Assembly: GCA_045590755.1 (NCBI GenBank)
Contig: JAZNRP010000004.1
Span: 26,830-90,829 of the forward strand
Direction: 5' to 3'
DNA length: 64,000 nucleotides
DNA from: SIG565 sp045590755
GTDB taxonomy: Bacteria; Bacillota; Clostridia; Oscillospirales; Acutalibacteraceae
Shown: positions 36,478-43,915 of the stretch, piece by piece
How the letters are laid out: each line of letters begins with the position of its first letter
How positions within the stretch are numbered: the first letter of the stretch is position 1
Notes under the pieces: model-generated
The model's database searches: none
Told to the model about the DNA's origin: nothing
What the model saw: only the letters and a program-made list of their open reading frames with translations
Position numbers and translations under genes: made by a program

Positions 36478-36596
36478 AAAAAAGTGTTTAGTCTTCGGAA
36501 GTTGCTACACGACCTAATCCCTACACGGAAAAAGACAAACACCTTTTTACAGGTATTTACCGTGTAGTAGATTTTATTCGTTTGTCGTGTAGCAAC
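36449..36596 (-). ncRNA. Structured RNA leader, riboswitch-like candidate, no known class recognised
   Basis: Read on the minus strand. A perfect 13 bp outer helix joins 36584-36596 with 36501-36513, and an inner 8 bp helix joins 36560-36567 with 36521-36528, extended by 5 bp (36569-36573 with 36516-36520). A loop segment at 36532-36542 can pair with 36484-36495 downstream (11 bp, one bulge), a pseudoknot. A terminator (36477-36449) follows. The segment CCGTGTA of the inner helix could instead pair with TACACGG at 36445-36439, next to the ribosome binding site. Promoter spacing puts the transcript start at the base of the outer helix. Confidence 0.68.
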
Positions 36597-36599
36597 TTT

Positions 36600-36628
36600 A
36601 TTTTAGCACACTAATAAAAAATTGTAAA
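36600..36628 (-). promoter_or_regulatory. Promoter of the structured RNA leader
   Basis: On the minus strand: TTTACA (36628-36623), a 17 bp spacer and TAAAAT (36605-36600). Initiation would fall near 36594, within the 5' arm of the outer helix. Confidence 0.72.
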
Positions 36629-36705
36629 GACGAAATTGTTATACTGTATTTTAATATAGTATGCCTTCATAAAACAATTTGCTTATTCTGGTTTTATTAA
36701 TAATA

Positions 36706-36734
36706 TTGAATTAAATAGTCATTTATGGTATACT
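36706..36734 (+). promoter_or_regulatory. Sigma-A-like promoter upstream of the interrupted small gene and flippase
   Basis: TTGAAT (36706-36711), a 17 bp spacer and TATACT (36729-36734). The rest of the 36430-36917 gap holds the RNA leader and the interrupted small gene. Confidence 0.6.
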
Positions 36735-36767
36735 TTTATAGTATAGTACTTTTTAAGAAGTTTTTAT

Positions 36768-36899
36768 ATGGATGCTATAATCAGTCGGTTTTATAATTTA
36801 CCGCTGCCAAGATAAATAATTACCTTTTTGGTTACGGCGACGATTATAAGCTTCATTCTCTATGCATTCCTAAATGCTTTTACAATGTTATTTATGTAG
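36768..36899 (+). pseudogene. Small membrane-peptide frame interrupted by one stop codon
   Basis: From the ATG at 36768 the frame reads MDAIISRFYNLPLPR, a TAA at 36813-36815, then IITFLVTATIISFILYAFLN and seven more residues to a TAG at 36897-36899. Without the TAA it would be a 43-residue protein with a basic start and one membrane segment. AAGAAG lies 8 nt before the ATG and a promoter lies upstream, so a point mutation of a real small gene is plausible. Chance, or two short peptides, cannot be excluded. The flippase ribosome binding site follows directly. Confidence 0.4.
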
Positions 36900-36917
36900 G
36901 AGCGGGAGGTAAAAAAT

Positions 36918-38312
36918 TTGAATAAGTATAAAAGTCTGGCAAAAAACACTCTTATTTTTGCCATAGGAACCTTCGGCTCGAAGATACTTTCCTTTATAAT
37001 GGTATTTTTCTATAGCCGAGCAATGTCAACGGCAGAGTTTGGTCTGCTTGATATAATAATAAACAGCGCAAGTCTTGTAATACCTATAGCGTTTTTAGGT
37101 ATTACCAATGCCGTAATACGCTTCGGATTGGATGACGAGTACAAGCAGTCTGATGTATTCACGACAGGTATTTTATCGGTAGGTTTAGGCTTCGGATTTT
37201 TACTGCTTTTGTCTCCCTTTGTTTTGATGATAGAAGACCTAAAGAATTATATTTTTGTCTTTTATCTGCATATACTTATGTCGGCACTCAGACATGTTTG
37301 CAGCTTCTTTGTGCGCTCAGATAACCGCCCGAAATTATACGCCGCCGACGGTATTTTCTCTACCTTTATGACCTGTCTGCTCACAATCATATTCTTAATA
37401 CCGCTTAAAATGGGTATTTTAGGGTATATGCTGGCAATAATTATTGCAGATTTTCTGTCGGTACTGTTTCTTATTATCGGAAGCAGAGCTTATAAAAATC
37501 TGAATTTCAGGACGCTTGATAAAGCCGTATGTAAAAGGATGATTTCCTTTTCTCTGCCGCTTATGCCAACTTCACTTCTGTGGTGGGTTGTCAATGTATC
37601 GGACAGATATTTTGTAAAATATATGATAGGTAGTGCAGAAAATGGTCTTTATGCCGCCGCCTATAAAATACCCACTATTTTAACCTTAGTTTCGGCGATT
37701 TTCCTTGATGCTTGGCAGATTTCTGCGGTAAGTGAGAATAAGAGCACATCTAAAAACGAATTTTATTCCGATATTTTCAAATCCTTCCAAGGTGGAATTT
37801 TTGTTGTAGGCTCGGTACTCATTTTCGCATCAAAGCTTGTAACAAAATTATTGTTAGCCGACAGCTATTATGACTCGTGGCAATATATTCCCGTGCTTAT
37901 TTTTGCAACTGTGTTCTCTTGCTTTGTTGTGTTTATGGGTAATATCTATTTAGCGGCAAAGCGTAATATTGCAACGCTTGTTACAACTATAATGGGCGCT
38001 GCTATAAACCTTATACTAAACGGCATTTTTATTTATTTCTTTGGCGCGCAGGGCGCCGCAATTGCAACCTGTGTAAGCTATTTTGTTGTATATTTAGCCA
38101 GAGCCATAGATATTAAACGGAAAGAAAAAGACATAAACTTTTCTACCACACTTGTATTTATAAATTCTTGTGTTATGTTAGCACAGACCATTATAATGCT
38201 GCTCGAAGTGCCTTACTGGTATATTTGGCAGACTGTATTCTTAGCTTTAACCGTTTTAATAAACTACAAAATGTTATTTGATTTAACAAAAAAAATACTA
38301 AAAAAAGACTAA
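36918..38312 (+). CDS. Polysaccharide flippase (MOP superfamily, Wzx-like)
   Basis: A 464-residue protein with 12 to 14 hydrophobic segments; the start KNTLIFAIGTFGSKILSFIMVFFYSRAMST and SDRYFVKYMIGSAENGLYAAAYKIP are typical of Wzx/RfbX-type flippases that turn undecaprenyl-linked oligosaccharides across the membrane. No glycosyltransferases surround it, so the substrate is unknown. The start is a TTG at 36918 with a strong GGGAGG 8 nt upstream. A terminator follows. Confidence 0.88.
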   Translation: MNKYKSLAKNTLIFAIGTFGSKILSFIMVFFYSRAMSTAEFGLLDIIINSASLVIPIAFLGITNAVIRFGLDDEYKQSDVFTTGILSVGLGFGFLLLLSPFVLMIEDLKNYIFVFYLHILMSALRHVCSFFVRSDNRPKLYAADGIFSTFMTCLLTIIFLIPLKMGILGYMLAIIIADFLSVLFLIIGSRAYKNLNFRTLDKAVCKRMISFSLPLMPTSLLWWVVNVSDRYFVKYMIGSAENGLYAAAYKIPTILTLVSAIFLDAWQISAVSENKSTSKNEFYSDIFKSFQGGIFVVGSVLIFASKLVTKLLLADSYYDSWQYIPVLIFATVFSCFVVFMGNIYLAAKRNIATLVTTIMGAAINLILNGIFIYFFGAQGAAIATCVSYFVVYLARAIDIKRKEKDINFSTTLVFINSCVMLAQTIIMLLEVPYWYIWQTVFLALTVLINYKMLFDLTKKILKKD

Positions 38313-38318
38313 ATATTT

Positions 38319-38348
38319 AAGCACCGAACAAAATTCGGTGCTTTTTTG
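38319..38348 (+). terminator. Intrinsic terminator after the flippase
   Basis: A 10 bp perfect stem (AAGCACCGAA / TTCGGTGCTT), CAAAA loop and T-run. Confidence 0.9.
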
Positions 38349-38414
38349 TGCAATTTTACCAAATTCGACACCACAAAAATAGTTGCCTTATTTTACTTTT
38401 CACAAAATAATGTA

Positions 38415-38443
38415 TTGAAAACTGCCCTAATTAGTGGTAAAAT
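38415..38443 (+). promoter_or_regulatory. Sigma-A-like promoter of the glg genes
   Basis: TTGAAA (38415-38420), a 17 bp spacer and TAAAAT (38438-38443). Confidence 0.68.
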
Positions 38444-38499
38444 ATAATATATATAAATATATATTATTTTGATATAGTTTTATTAGGGAGATGGAAATT

Positions 38500-39717
38500 T
38501 TGAAAAAAGTGGAATGTGTAGCAATGCTTCTGGCAGGCGGACAGGGTAGCCGCTTAGGTGTTTTAACCCAAAAAATCGCCAAGCCTGCAGTGCCCTACGG
38601 CGGAAAGTACCGTATTATTGATTTTCCCCTTTCCAACTGCATAAACTCGGGTATTGATACAGTAGGTGTACTAACCCAATATCAACCGCTTGAGCTTAAC
38701 GATTACATAGGCTCGGGCAAACCGTGGGACCTTGACCGTCTCGGCCGCGGTGTGCATGTACTGCCACCCTATCAGAAAAGCAAGGGTGGTGATTGGTATA
38801 AGGGTACCGCCAACGCCATTTATCAGAATATGAATTTTATTGAGCGTTATAATCCCGAATATGTTTTAATACTGTCGGGTGACCATATTTATAAAATGGA
38901 TTATTCGAAAATGATTGAGCAGCACCGTAATACCGATGCCGCCGCAACAATCGCCGTGCTTAATGTAAGTATAGACGAAGCATCCCGCTTTGGTATTATG
39001 AATGCAAATGATGACGGCTCTATTTACGAATTTGAAGAAAAACCAAAGGTGCCTAAAAGCACTCTGGCATCAATGGGTATTTATGTGTTCAAATGGGAAA
39101 AGCTCAGAGAATATCTGACGGCCGATGAAGCAAACCCCAACTCATCAAACGACTTCGGTAAAGACATAATTCCCACAATGTTAGACAACGGCGAAAAGCT
39201 TATGGTCTACCGCTTTGATGACTACTGGAAGGATGTAGGAACGGTTGAATCCCTTTGGGATGCCAACCTTGATTTGCTTAATCCCAAGATTAATCTTAAC
39301 CTATCTGACCGCAAGTGGAAAATTTATTCCCGTACACAGTGTCTGCCGCCGCAGTATATAGCAGCGTCGGCGCATGTGGAAAACTCACTTGTATCAGACG
39401 GCTGTAATATATACGGGAATATTGATTATTCGGTACTCTTTGAAAATGTTACGGTGGAAGATGGCGCGAGTGTAGAATACTCACTTATAATGCCGGGTGC
39501 CGTAATTAAAAAGGGTGCGAGTGTTCGCTACTCAATAATCGCAGAAAACGCGGTTGTGGGCGAAAATGCTCAAATCGGTATGAGCCCCGAAGCCCTGTCC
39601 GACAGTAATGAATGGGGAATTACCGTTGTTGGAGATAATCTGAGTATAGGGAAAAGCGCCAAAATCGGAGCTAAAAAAATGATAACAGAAAAGGTAGGGG
39701 ACGGTGAGCAGATATGA
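38500..39717 (+). CDS. glgC: Glucose-1-phosphate adenylyltransferase
   Basis: A protein of about 405 residues making ADP-glucose, the glucosyl donor for glycogen. The nucleotidyltransferase signature MLLAGGQGSRLGVLT..IAKPAVPYGGKYRIIDF, the substrate-binding FEEKP and SGDHIYKMDY, and a C-terminal left-handed beta-helix (repeated V.DGA.VEYS, IKKGASVRYS) are clear. The TTG at 38500 is preferred because GGGAG (38486-38490) is then 9 nt upstream; the ATG at 38491 directly abuts that site. It overlaps glgD by 4 bp. Confidence 0.95.
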   Translation: MKKVECVAMLLAGGQGSRLGVLTQKIAKPAVPYGGKYRIIDFPLSNCINSGIDTVGVLTQYQPLELNDYIGSGKPWDLDRLGRGVHVLPPYQKSKGGDWYKGTANAIYQNMNFIERYNPEYVLILSGDHIYKMDYSKMIEQHRNTDAAATIAVLNVSIDEASRFGIMNANDDGSIYEFEEKPKVPKSTLASMGIYVFKWEKLREYLTADEANPNSSNDFGKDIIPTMLDNGEKLMVYRFDDYWKDVGTVESLWDANLDLLNPKINLNLSDRKWKIYSRTQCLPPQYIAASAHVENSLVSDGCNIYGNIDYSVLFENVTVEDGASVEYSLIMPGAVIKKGASVRYSIIAENAVVGENAQIGMSPEALSDSNEWGITVVGDNLSIGKSAKIGAKKMITEKVGDGEQI

Positions 39718-40832
39718 TTACAAACAGCGCTTTAGGCATCATTTTTGCCAATGTACACGATGAATTAATGGGTGAGCTCACGCTCAAACGCTCTATGGCA
39801 TCCATCCCCTTTGGCGGCAGATACAGACTTATTGACTTTTCGCTTTCCAACCTTGTAAACGCAGGTATTTCAAAGGTTGGTATTATCACCCGTAAAAACT
39901 ATCAGTCGCTTATGGACCACTTAGGCTCGGGTAAATCGTGGGACCTTGACCGTAAAAACGGCGGTATATTTATTCTCCCGCCCTACAGCAGTTCTAAAAT
40001 GAATATCTTCCGTGGCCATGTTGATGCACTGGCAGGTATTATGACATTTTTGGAGCGTAGCACCGAAGAATATGTAGTTATGTGTGACGCGGATGTTGTA
40101 AGCAATATTGATATTGAGGCTTTAATAAGACAGCATAAAGAGAAAAATGCCGATGTTACGGTAGCCTACAAGACGGGTAAATTACCCGAAAACGCCAAGG
40201 ACATTATGGTGCTATCAAATAATGCCGACGGCTTTGTAACCGATATTAAGGTATCTGGCTCAGAAATTGGCGAAGTAGATTTTAGTCTTGATGTTTTCGT
40301 GCTTAAAAGAGAAACCTTGATTGACTGGATTTCTTCCGCCGCACTAAAAAGCTCTGTCAGCTTATCGCGCGATATTTTTATACCAAAGCTAAACAGTATA
40401 AAAATGTACGCCTACAAGGTATGCGGCTTTGCCGAGGTTATTGACAGTACCGATGAATATGTTAAGGTAAGCAAATTACTGCTTGACAGTAATGTTAGAA
40501 AAGAGCTTTTTAATACCGACCGACCCGTATACACAAAAACGCGTGACGATATGCCTACACGCTATACTATCGGTGCCGTAGCCGAAAACTCACTTATAGG
40601 TAACGGCTGTATTATTAAGGGCACTGTTAAAAACAGTATAATTTTCCGCGGTGTAACGGTGGAAAAGGGTGCTACGGTGGAAAACTGTATACTTATGCAG
40701 GGCACACATGTAGGTGAAAACGCCGTAATTAAAAACACAGTTGCCGATAAGGGCGCTAAGGTAAACCGCGGCGTTAATATAATGGGAACAGAAGAAAGAT
40801 ACATTTTTATAGGAAAAGGAAAAGAGATATAA
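39714..40832 (+). CDS. glgD: GlgD, adenylyltransferase-like partner of GlgC
   Basis: A 372-residue homologue of GlgC with the same two-domain layout (PFGGRYRLIDFSLSNLVN; beta-helix with IIKGTVKNSIIFRGVTVE). The nucleotide-binding GGQGSRL of GlgC is replaced here by IFANVHDEL, so it is probably not catalytic itself. In studied Bacillota, GlgD pairs with GlgC and raises activity of the complex. Its ATGA start overlaps the glgC stop, which would favour equal synthesis of the two. Confidence 0.93.
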   Translation: MITNSALGIIFANVHDELMGELTLKRSMASIPFGGRYRLIDFSLSNLVNAGISKVGIITRKNYQSLMDHLGSGKSWDLDRKNGGIFILPPYSSSKMNIFRGHVDALAGIMTFLERSTEEYVVMCDADVVSNIDIEALIRQHKEKNADVTVAYKTGKLPENAKDIMVLSNNADGFVTDIKVSGSEIGEVDFSLDVFVLKRETLIDWISSAALKSSVSLSRDIFIPKLNSIKMYAYKVCGFAEVIDSTDEYVKVSKLLLDSNVRKELFNTDRPVYTKTRDDMPTRYTIGAVAENSLIGNGCIIKGTVKNSIIFRGVTVEKGATVENCILMQGTHVGENAVIKNTVADKGAKVNRGVNIMGTEERYIFIGKGKEI

Positions 40833-40833
40833 T

Positions 40834-42246
40834 ATGAAGGTTTTATTTGCAGCAAGTGAAGCGTACCCGTATGCTATGTCGGGCGGACTTGCCGATGTTG
40901 CGGGCGCATTGCCCAAGGCACTCCGTCGCCGCCTTGTCGGTTGCCGAATTGTTATGCCGCTGTACCGCGATATAAAGGCGGAACTGCGCGAGAATATGAA
41001 ATTTGTAACAAGCATTGTCGTACCGGTTTCCTGGCGTAAGCAGTATTGCGGTATCTTTGAAGCGCACCTGAATGGCGTTATATACTATTTTATTGATAAC
41101 GAGTATTACTTTAAGCGTGACGGTCTTTACGGCCACTATGACGATGCCGAGCGCTTTGCATTTTTCTCACGCGCGGTGCTTGAAATTTTACCGCATATAG
41201 ACTTTAAGCCGGATGTAATACACTGTAACGACTGGCAGACCGCAATGGTACCCATCTACCTTAATGCGTTCTACCGTGATAACGAATTCTACCGTGACAT
41301 CAAAACCCTTTATACCATACATAATATACAGTATCAGGGCAAATACGGTTACGAGCTCTTGGGGGATGTTCTGGGTGTGCCGGAAGATATGCACGGTGTG
41401 CTTGATTTTGACGGCTGTGTAAACCTTACCAAAGGCGCACTTGTAGCCTGTGATAAGATTTCTACCGTTTCCCCCACCTACTCACGCGAAATTATGGACC
41501 CGTACTATGCGCACGGGCTTGACGGAATTCTTCGCCACCTGTCATATAAATTAACAGGCATTGTAAATGGTATAGATACCGATGTTTACAATCCCGAAAC
41601 CGACCCGTTGATTTTTGAGGGCTTTACCGCCGATAATATTTCGGGTAAAGCGGTTAATAAAGCAGAGCTTCAAAAGGAAATGGGGCTGCCAAAAAAGGCA
41701 GACACTGCGCTTATAGGTATAGTTTCTCGACTTGTCGGACACAAGGGACTGGACTTAGTTCAGCATATTTTCGAAGAGCTGCTTGAAAACGATGTTCAGT
41801 TTGTAATATTAGGCTCTGGTGAGTGGCAGTATGAAAATTTCTTCCGCCAGATGCAAGAAAAATACCCCGACAAAGTGGCCATCCGCACAGGCTTTATACC
41901 CGAGCTTGCCCACAAGATTTATGCGGGTGCTGACATTTTCTTAATGCCAAGTAAAAGTGAGCCCTGCGGTCTTGCACAAATGGTAGCGCTCCGCTATGGC
42001 ACAGTGCCGATTGTCAGAGAAACGGGCGGACTGAATGACACAATTAAGGATTCGGGCGATAATATGGGTAACGGCTTTACCTTTAAGCAGTATAACGCCC
42101 ACGATATGATGTATGCTGTAAAACGCTCCCTTGACGGCTACAAGGACAAAGACGGCTGGGCAATACTTCGCCGTCGCGCTATGGAATGTGATAATAGCTG
42201 GGCAAAATCGGCAGGAGAATACATTAAACTGTACCGCTCTTTATAG
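40834..42246 (+). CDS. glgA: Glycogen synthase (GT5)
   Basis: A 470-residue glycosyltransferase that extends alpha-1,4-glucan from ADP-glucose. N-terminal signature EAYPYAMSGGLADVAGALPKAL, HCNDWQTAMVPIYL, KISTVSPTYSREI, and in the C-terminal lobe SRLVGHKGLDLV and the catalytic MPSKSEPCGLAQMVALRYGT followed by RETGGLNDTI. It is the last glg gene in this group; branching enzyme (glgB) and phosphorylase are not in the window. It starts one base after the glgD stop. Confidence 0.96.
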   Translation: MKVLFAASEAYPYAMSGGLADVAGALPKALRRRLVGCRIVMPLYRDIKAELRENMKFVTSIVVPVSWRKQYCGIFEAHLNGVIYYFIDNEYYFKRDGLYGHYDDAERFAFFSRAVLEILPHIDFKPDVIHCNDWQTAMVPIYLNAFYRDNEFYRDIKTLYTIHNIQYQGKYGYELLGDVLGVPEDMHGVLDFDGCVNLTKGALVACDKISTVSPTYSREIMDPYYAHGLDGILRHLSYKLTGIVNGIDTDVYNPETDPLIFEGFTADNISGKAVNKAELQKEMGLPKKADTALIGIVSRLVGHKGLDLVQHIFEELLENDVQFVILGSGEWQYENFFRQMQEKYPDKVAIRTGFIPELAHKIYAGADIFLMPSKSEPCGLAQMVALRYGTVPIVRETGGLNDTIKDSGDNMGNGFTFKQYNAHDMMYAVKRSLDGYKDKDGWAILRRRAMECDNSWAKSAGEYIKLYRSL

Positions 42247-42249
42247 TTC

Positions 42250-42278
42250 TTTACTTTTTATGTACCTTATGGTAATAT
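42250..42278 (+). promoter_or_regulatory. Likely promoter for uppP
   Basis: TTTACT (42250-42255), a 17 bp spacer and TAATAT (42273-42278). Confidence 0.5.
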
Positions 42279-42298
42279 ATCTTAGGAGTTGATAACTA

Positions 42299-43147
42299 AT
42301 GATAGATGTTTTTAAGGCGATACTGCTTGGTATTATCGAAGGTATTACTGAGTGGCTTCCCATCAGCAGTACAGGTCACCTTATTTTAGCCGATGAATTT
42401 ATAAAGCTTAATGCCAGTGAACAGTTTAAGGAAATGTTCAATGTTGTAATTCAGCTTGGTGCTATCTTTGCGGTAATTCTGCTTTTCTGGAATAAGCTAT
42501 GGCCGCTTACCACCCGTAAGGACAGTGCGGGCGTTATCAATGTTAAAAACATTGTAGGCGTTAAAAAATGCTCAATGAGTATCTGGCTTAAGGTGGTTGT
42601 AGCCTGTATTCCTACAGTAATAATAGCGCTTCCCTTTGAAGATAAAATTGATGAGCTTTTCTTTAATTCCACCGTTGTGTCGGTGGCGCTTATTGTGTAC
42701 GGTATTGCATTTATTGTGATTGAATGGCTTAATAAAAATAAACAGCCCAGAATTTCCACTATGCAGACACTCTCTTACAAAACTGCATTTTTAATAGGCT
42801 GTTTTCAGGCTCTTGCCGTAATCCCGGGTACATCTCGCTCGGGCTCAACCATACTCGGCGCTATGCTTATAGGCCTTTCCCGTACCGTTGCGGCAGAATT
42901 CAGTTTTTATTTGGCCGTTCCCACAATGTTCGGCGCAAGTATTTTAAAAATACTTAAATTCGGTTTCGAATATACAGGCACCGAAATAGTAGTACTCGCA
43001 GCCGGTATGATAACATCCTTTGTTATTTCAATTGTGGCTATAAAGTTCCTTTTAGGCTTTATAAAGAAAAACAGCTTTGCCACCTTTGGCTACTATAGAA
43101 TAGCTTTGGGTATCGCAGTACTGCTGTATTTTGGACTTTTGGCATAA
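42299..43147 (+). CDS. uppP: Undecaprenyl-diphosphate phosphatase
   Basis: A 282-residue membrane protein of the BacA/UppP family with about eight segments. The two signature loops are present: GIIEGITEWLPISSTGHLIL near the N-terminus and PGTSRSGSTILGAML near residue 180. It recycles undecaprenyl diphosphate to the monophosphate carrier used for peptidoglycan and other wall polymers, and gives bacitracin tolerance when abundant. AGGAGTTG precedes the start. A strong terminator follows. Confidence 0.95.
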   Translation: MIDVFKAILLGIIEGITEWLPISSTGHLILADEFIKLNASEQFKEMFNVVIQLGAIFAVILLFWNKLWPLTTRKDSAGVINVKNIVGVKKCSMSIWLKVVVACIPTVIIALPFEDKIDELFFNSTVVSVALIVYGIAFIVIEWLNKNKQPRISTMQTLSYKTAFLIGCFQALAVIPGTSRSGSTILGAMLIGLSRTVAAEFSFYLAVPTMFGASILKILKFGFEYTGTEIVVLAAGMITSFVISIVAIKFLLGFIKKNSFATFGYYRIALGIAVLLYFGLLA

Positions 43148-43185
43148 AAATAACCCCGATAGGTTTTCCTATCGGGGTTATTTTT
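43146..43185. terminator. Bidirectional terminator after uppP
   Basis: An 18 bp stem (AAAAATAACCCCGATAGG and its complement) with a TTTT loop, between convergent genes. Confidence 0.93.
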
Positions 43186-43468
43186 ATGCATCCTTCTGCA
43201 GTTGTCTTTCAAGCCAGATTGAGCCAATGTCCATTGCTTCATAAAGCCCTGACTTTTCACTTGTTTTAATTATTCTTTCCTTATCAGACAGTGTTGTATC
43301 ACTTAACATAAGTAACACCTTAATTTTATCGGCGGTGGTAATGTCCCCCGCTTTTTTTGTTGATAAAATTTCAAGCTTGATAATGTACTTTTCGTCCATA
43401 TTGCCATAGTATATTTCTTCACCACGGCGTACCAGAGCCTTGCCCTTGTATGTTAAAAATTCTGCCAT
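43184..43468 (-). CDS. Small cytosolic protein, unknown function
   Basis: A 94-residue soluble protein (MAEFLTYKGKALVRRGEEIYYG...) with alternating beta-like segments early (EEIYYGNMDEKYIIKLEIL) and a probable helix at the end. No family recognised. AAAGGAGAAAAAAG precedes the ATG. It lies 17 bp after the next small gene on the same strand, so the two are likely one operon and may work together. Confidence 0.7.
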   Translation of the reverse strand: MAEFLTYKGKALVRRGEEIYYGNMDEKYIIKLEILSTKKAGDITTADKIKVLLMLSDTTLSDKERIIKTSEKSGLYEAMDIGSIWLERQLQKDA

Positions 43469-43485
43469 TTCTTTTTTCTCCTTTT

Positions 43486-43749
43486 TTAATCGTTCTTTTG
43501 CGGCTTTTCGCCGTAAAGATTAAAGCGAAAAAGCAGTGTTTCATCTTCAGGATTTGCGCAACGAACCGTAGCTTCTGCCACACTGGCACCCTTTAAAATG
43601 TTTACAAGGCCCATCATCTGACAAAGCTTTGATTTAAGATTTAATATATCACCGTCTTCTGTTTCAAGAAAAACATCCCCGCGGCAAGCATCCACCGCTT
43701 CGATAAAGTCCTTAAAATCTATATCGTGAAGCTGTAATTTATAAGACAT
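43486..43749 (-). CDS. Small conserved-type cytosolic protein, unknown function
   Basis: An 87-residue soluble protein (start MSYKLQLHDIDFKDFIEAVD). The pattern of an N-terminal FIEAVDACRGDVFLETEDGDILNLKSKL followed by a helix resembles short clostridial proteins that are sometimes labelled polyA polymerase in databases, apparently without experimental support. I assign no function. A strong GGAGGG ribosome binding site precedes the ATG. It is the first gene of a two-gene unit. Confidence 0.72.
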   Translation of the reverse strand: MSYKLQLHDIDFKDFIEAVDACRGDVFLETEDGDILNLKSKLCQMMGLVNILKGASVAEATVRCANPEDETLLFRFNLYGEKPQKND

Positions 43750-43915
43750 AGTAATCCCTCCATATGTTTATTATACACTAATTAGTATATATTAAGCCGC
43801 GAAATATGTCAAGATTTTCAAATTTTCTGCTTGTCTTCAATATTCATTTGACTTTTTAAGTTAAATTTTGTAAACTATATAGTAGGAGATTATGCTTTTT
43901 ACGGAGGCTTATATA

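Noticed and set aside
36481..36600. Reading the structured element at 36.5 kb as a plus-strand RNA or an insertion-sequence end.
   Set aside because: The promoter, T-run and downstream gene all lie on the minus strand; there is no transposase and no target duplication.
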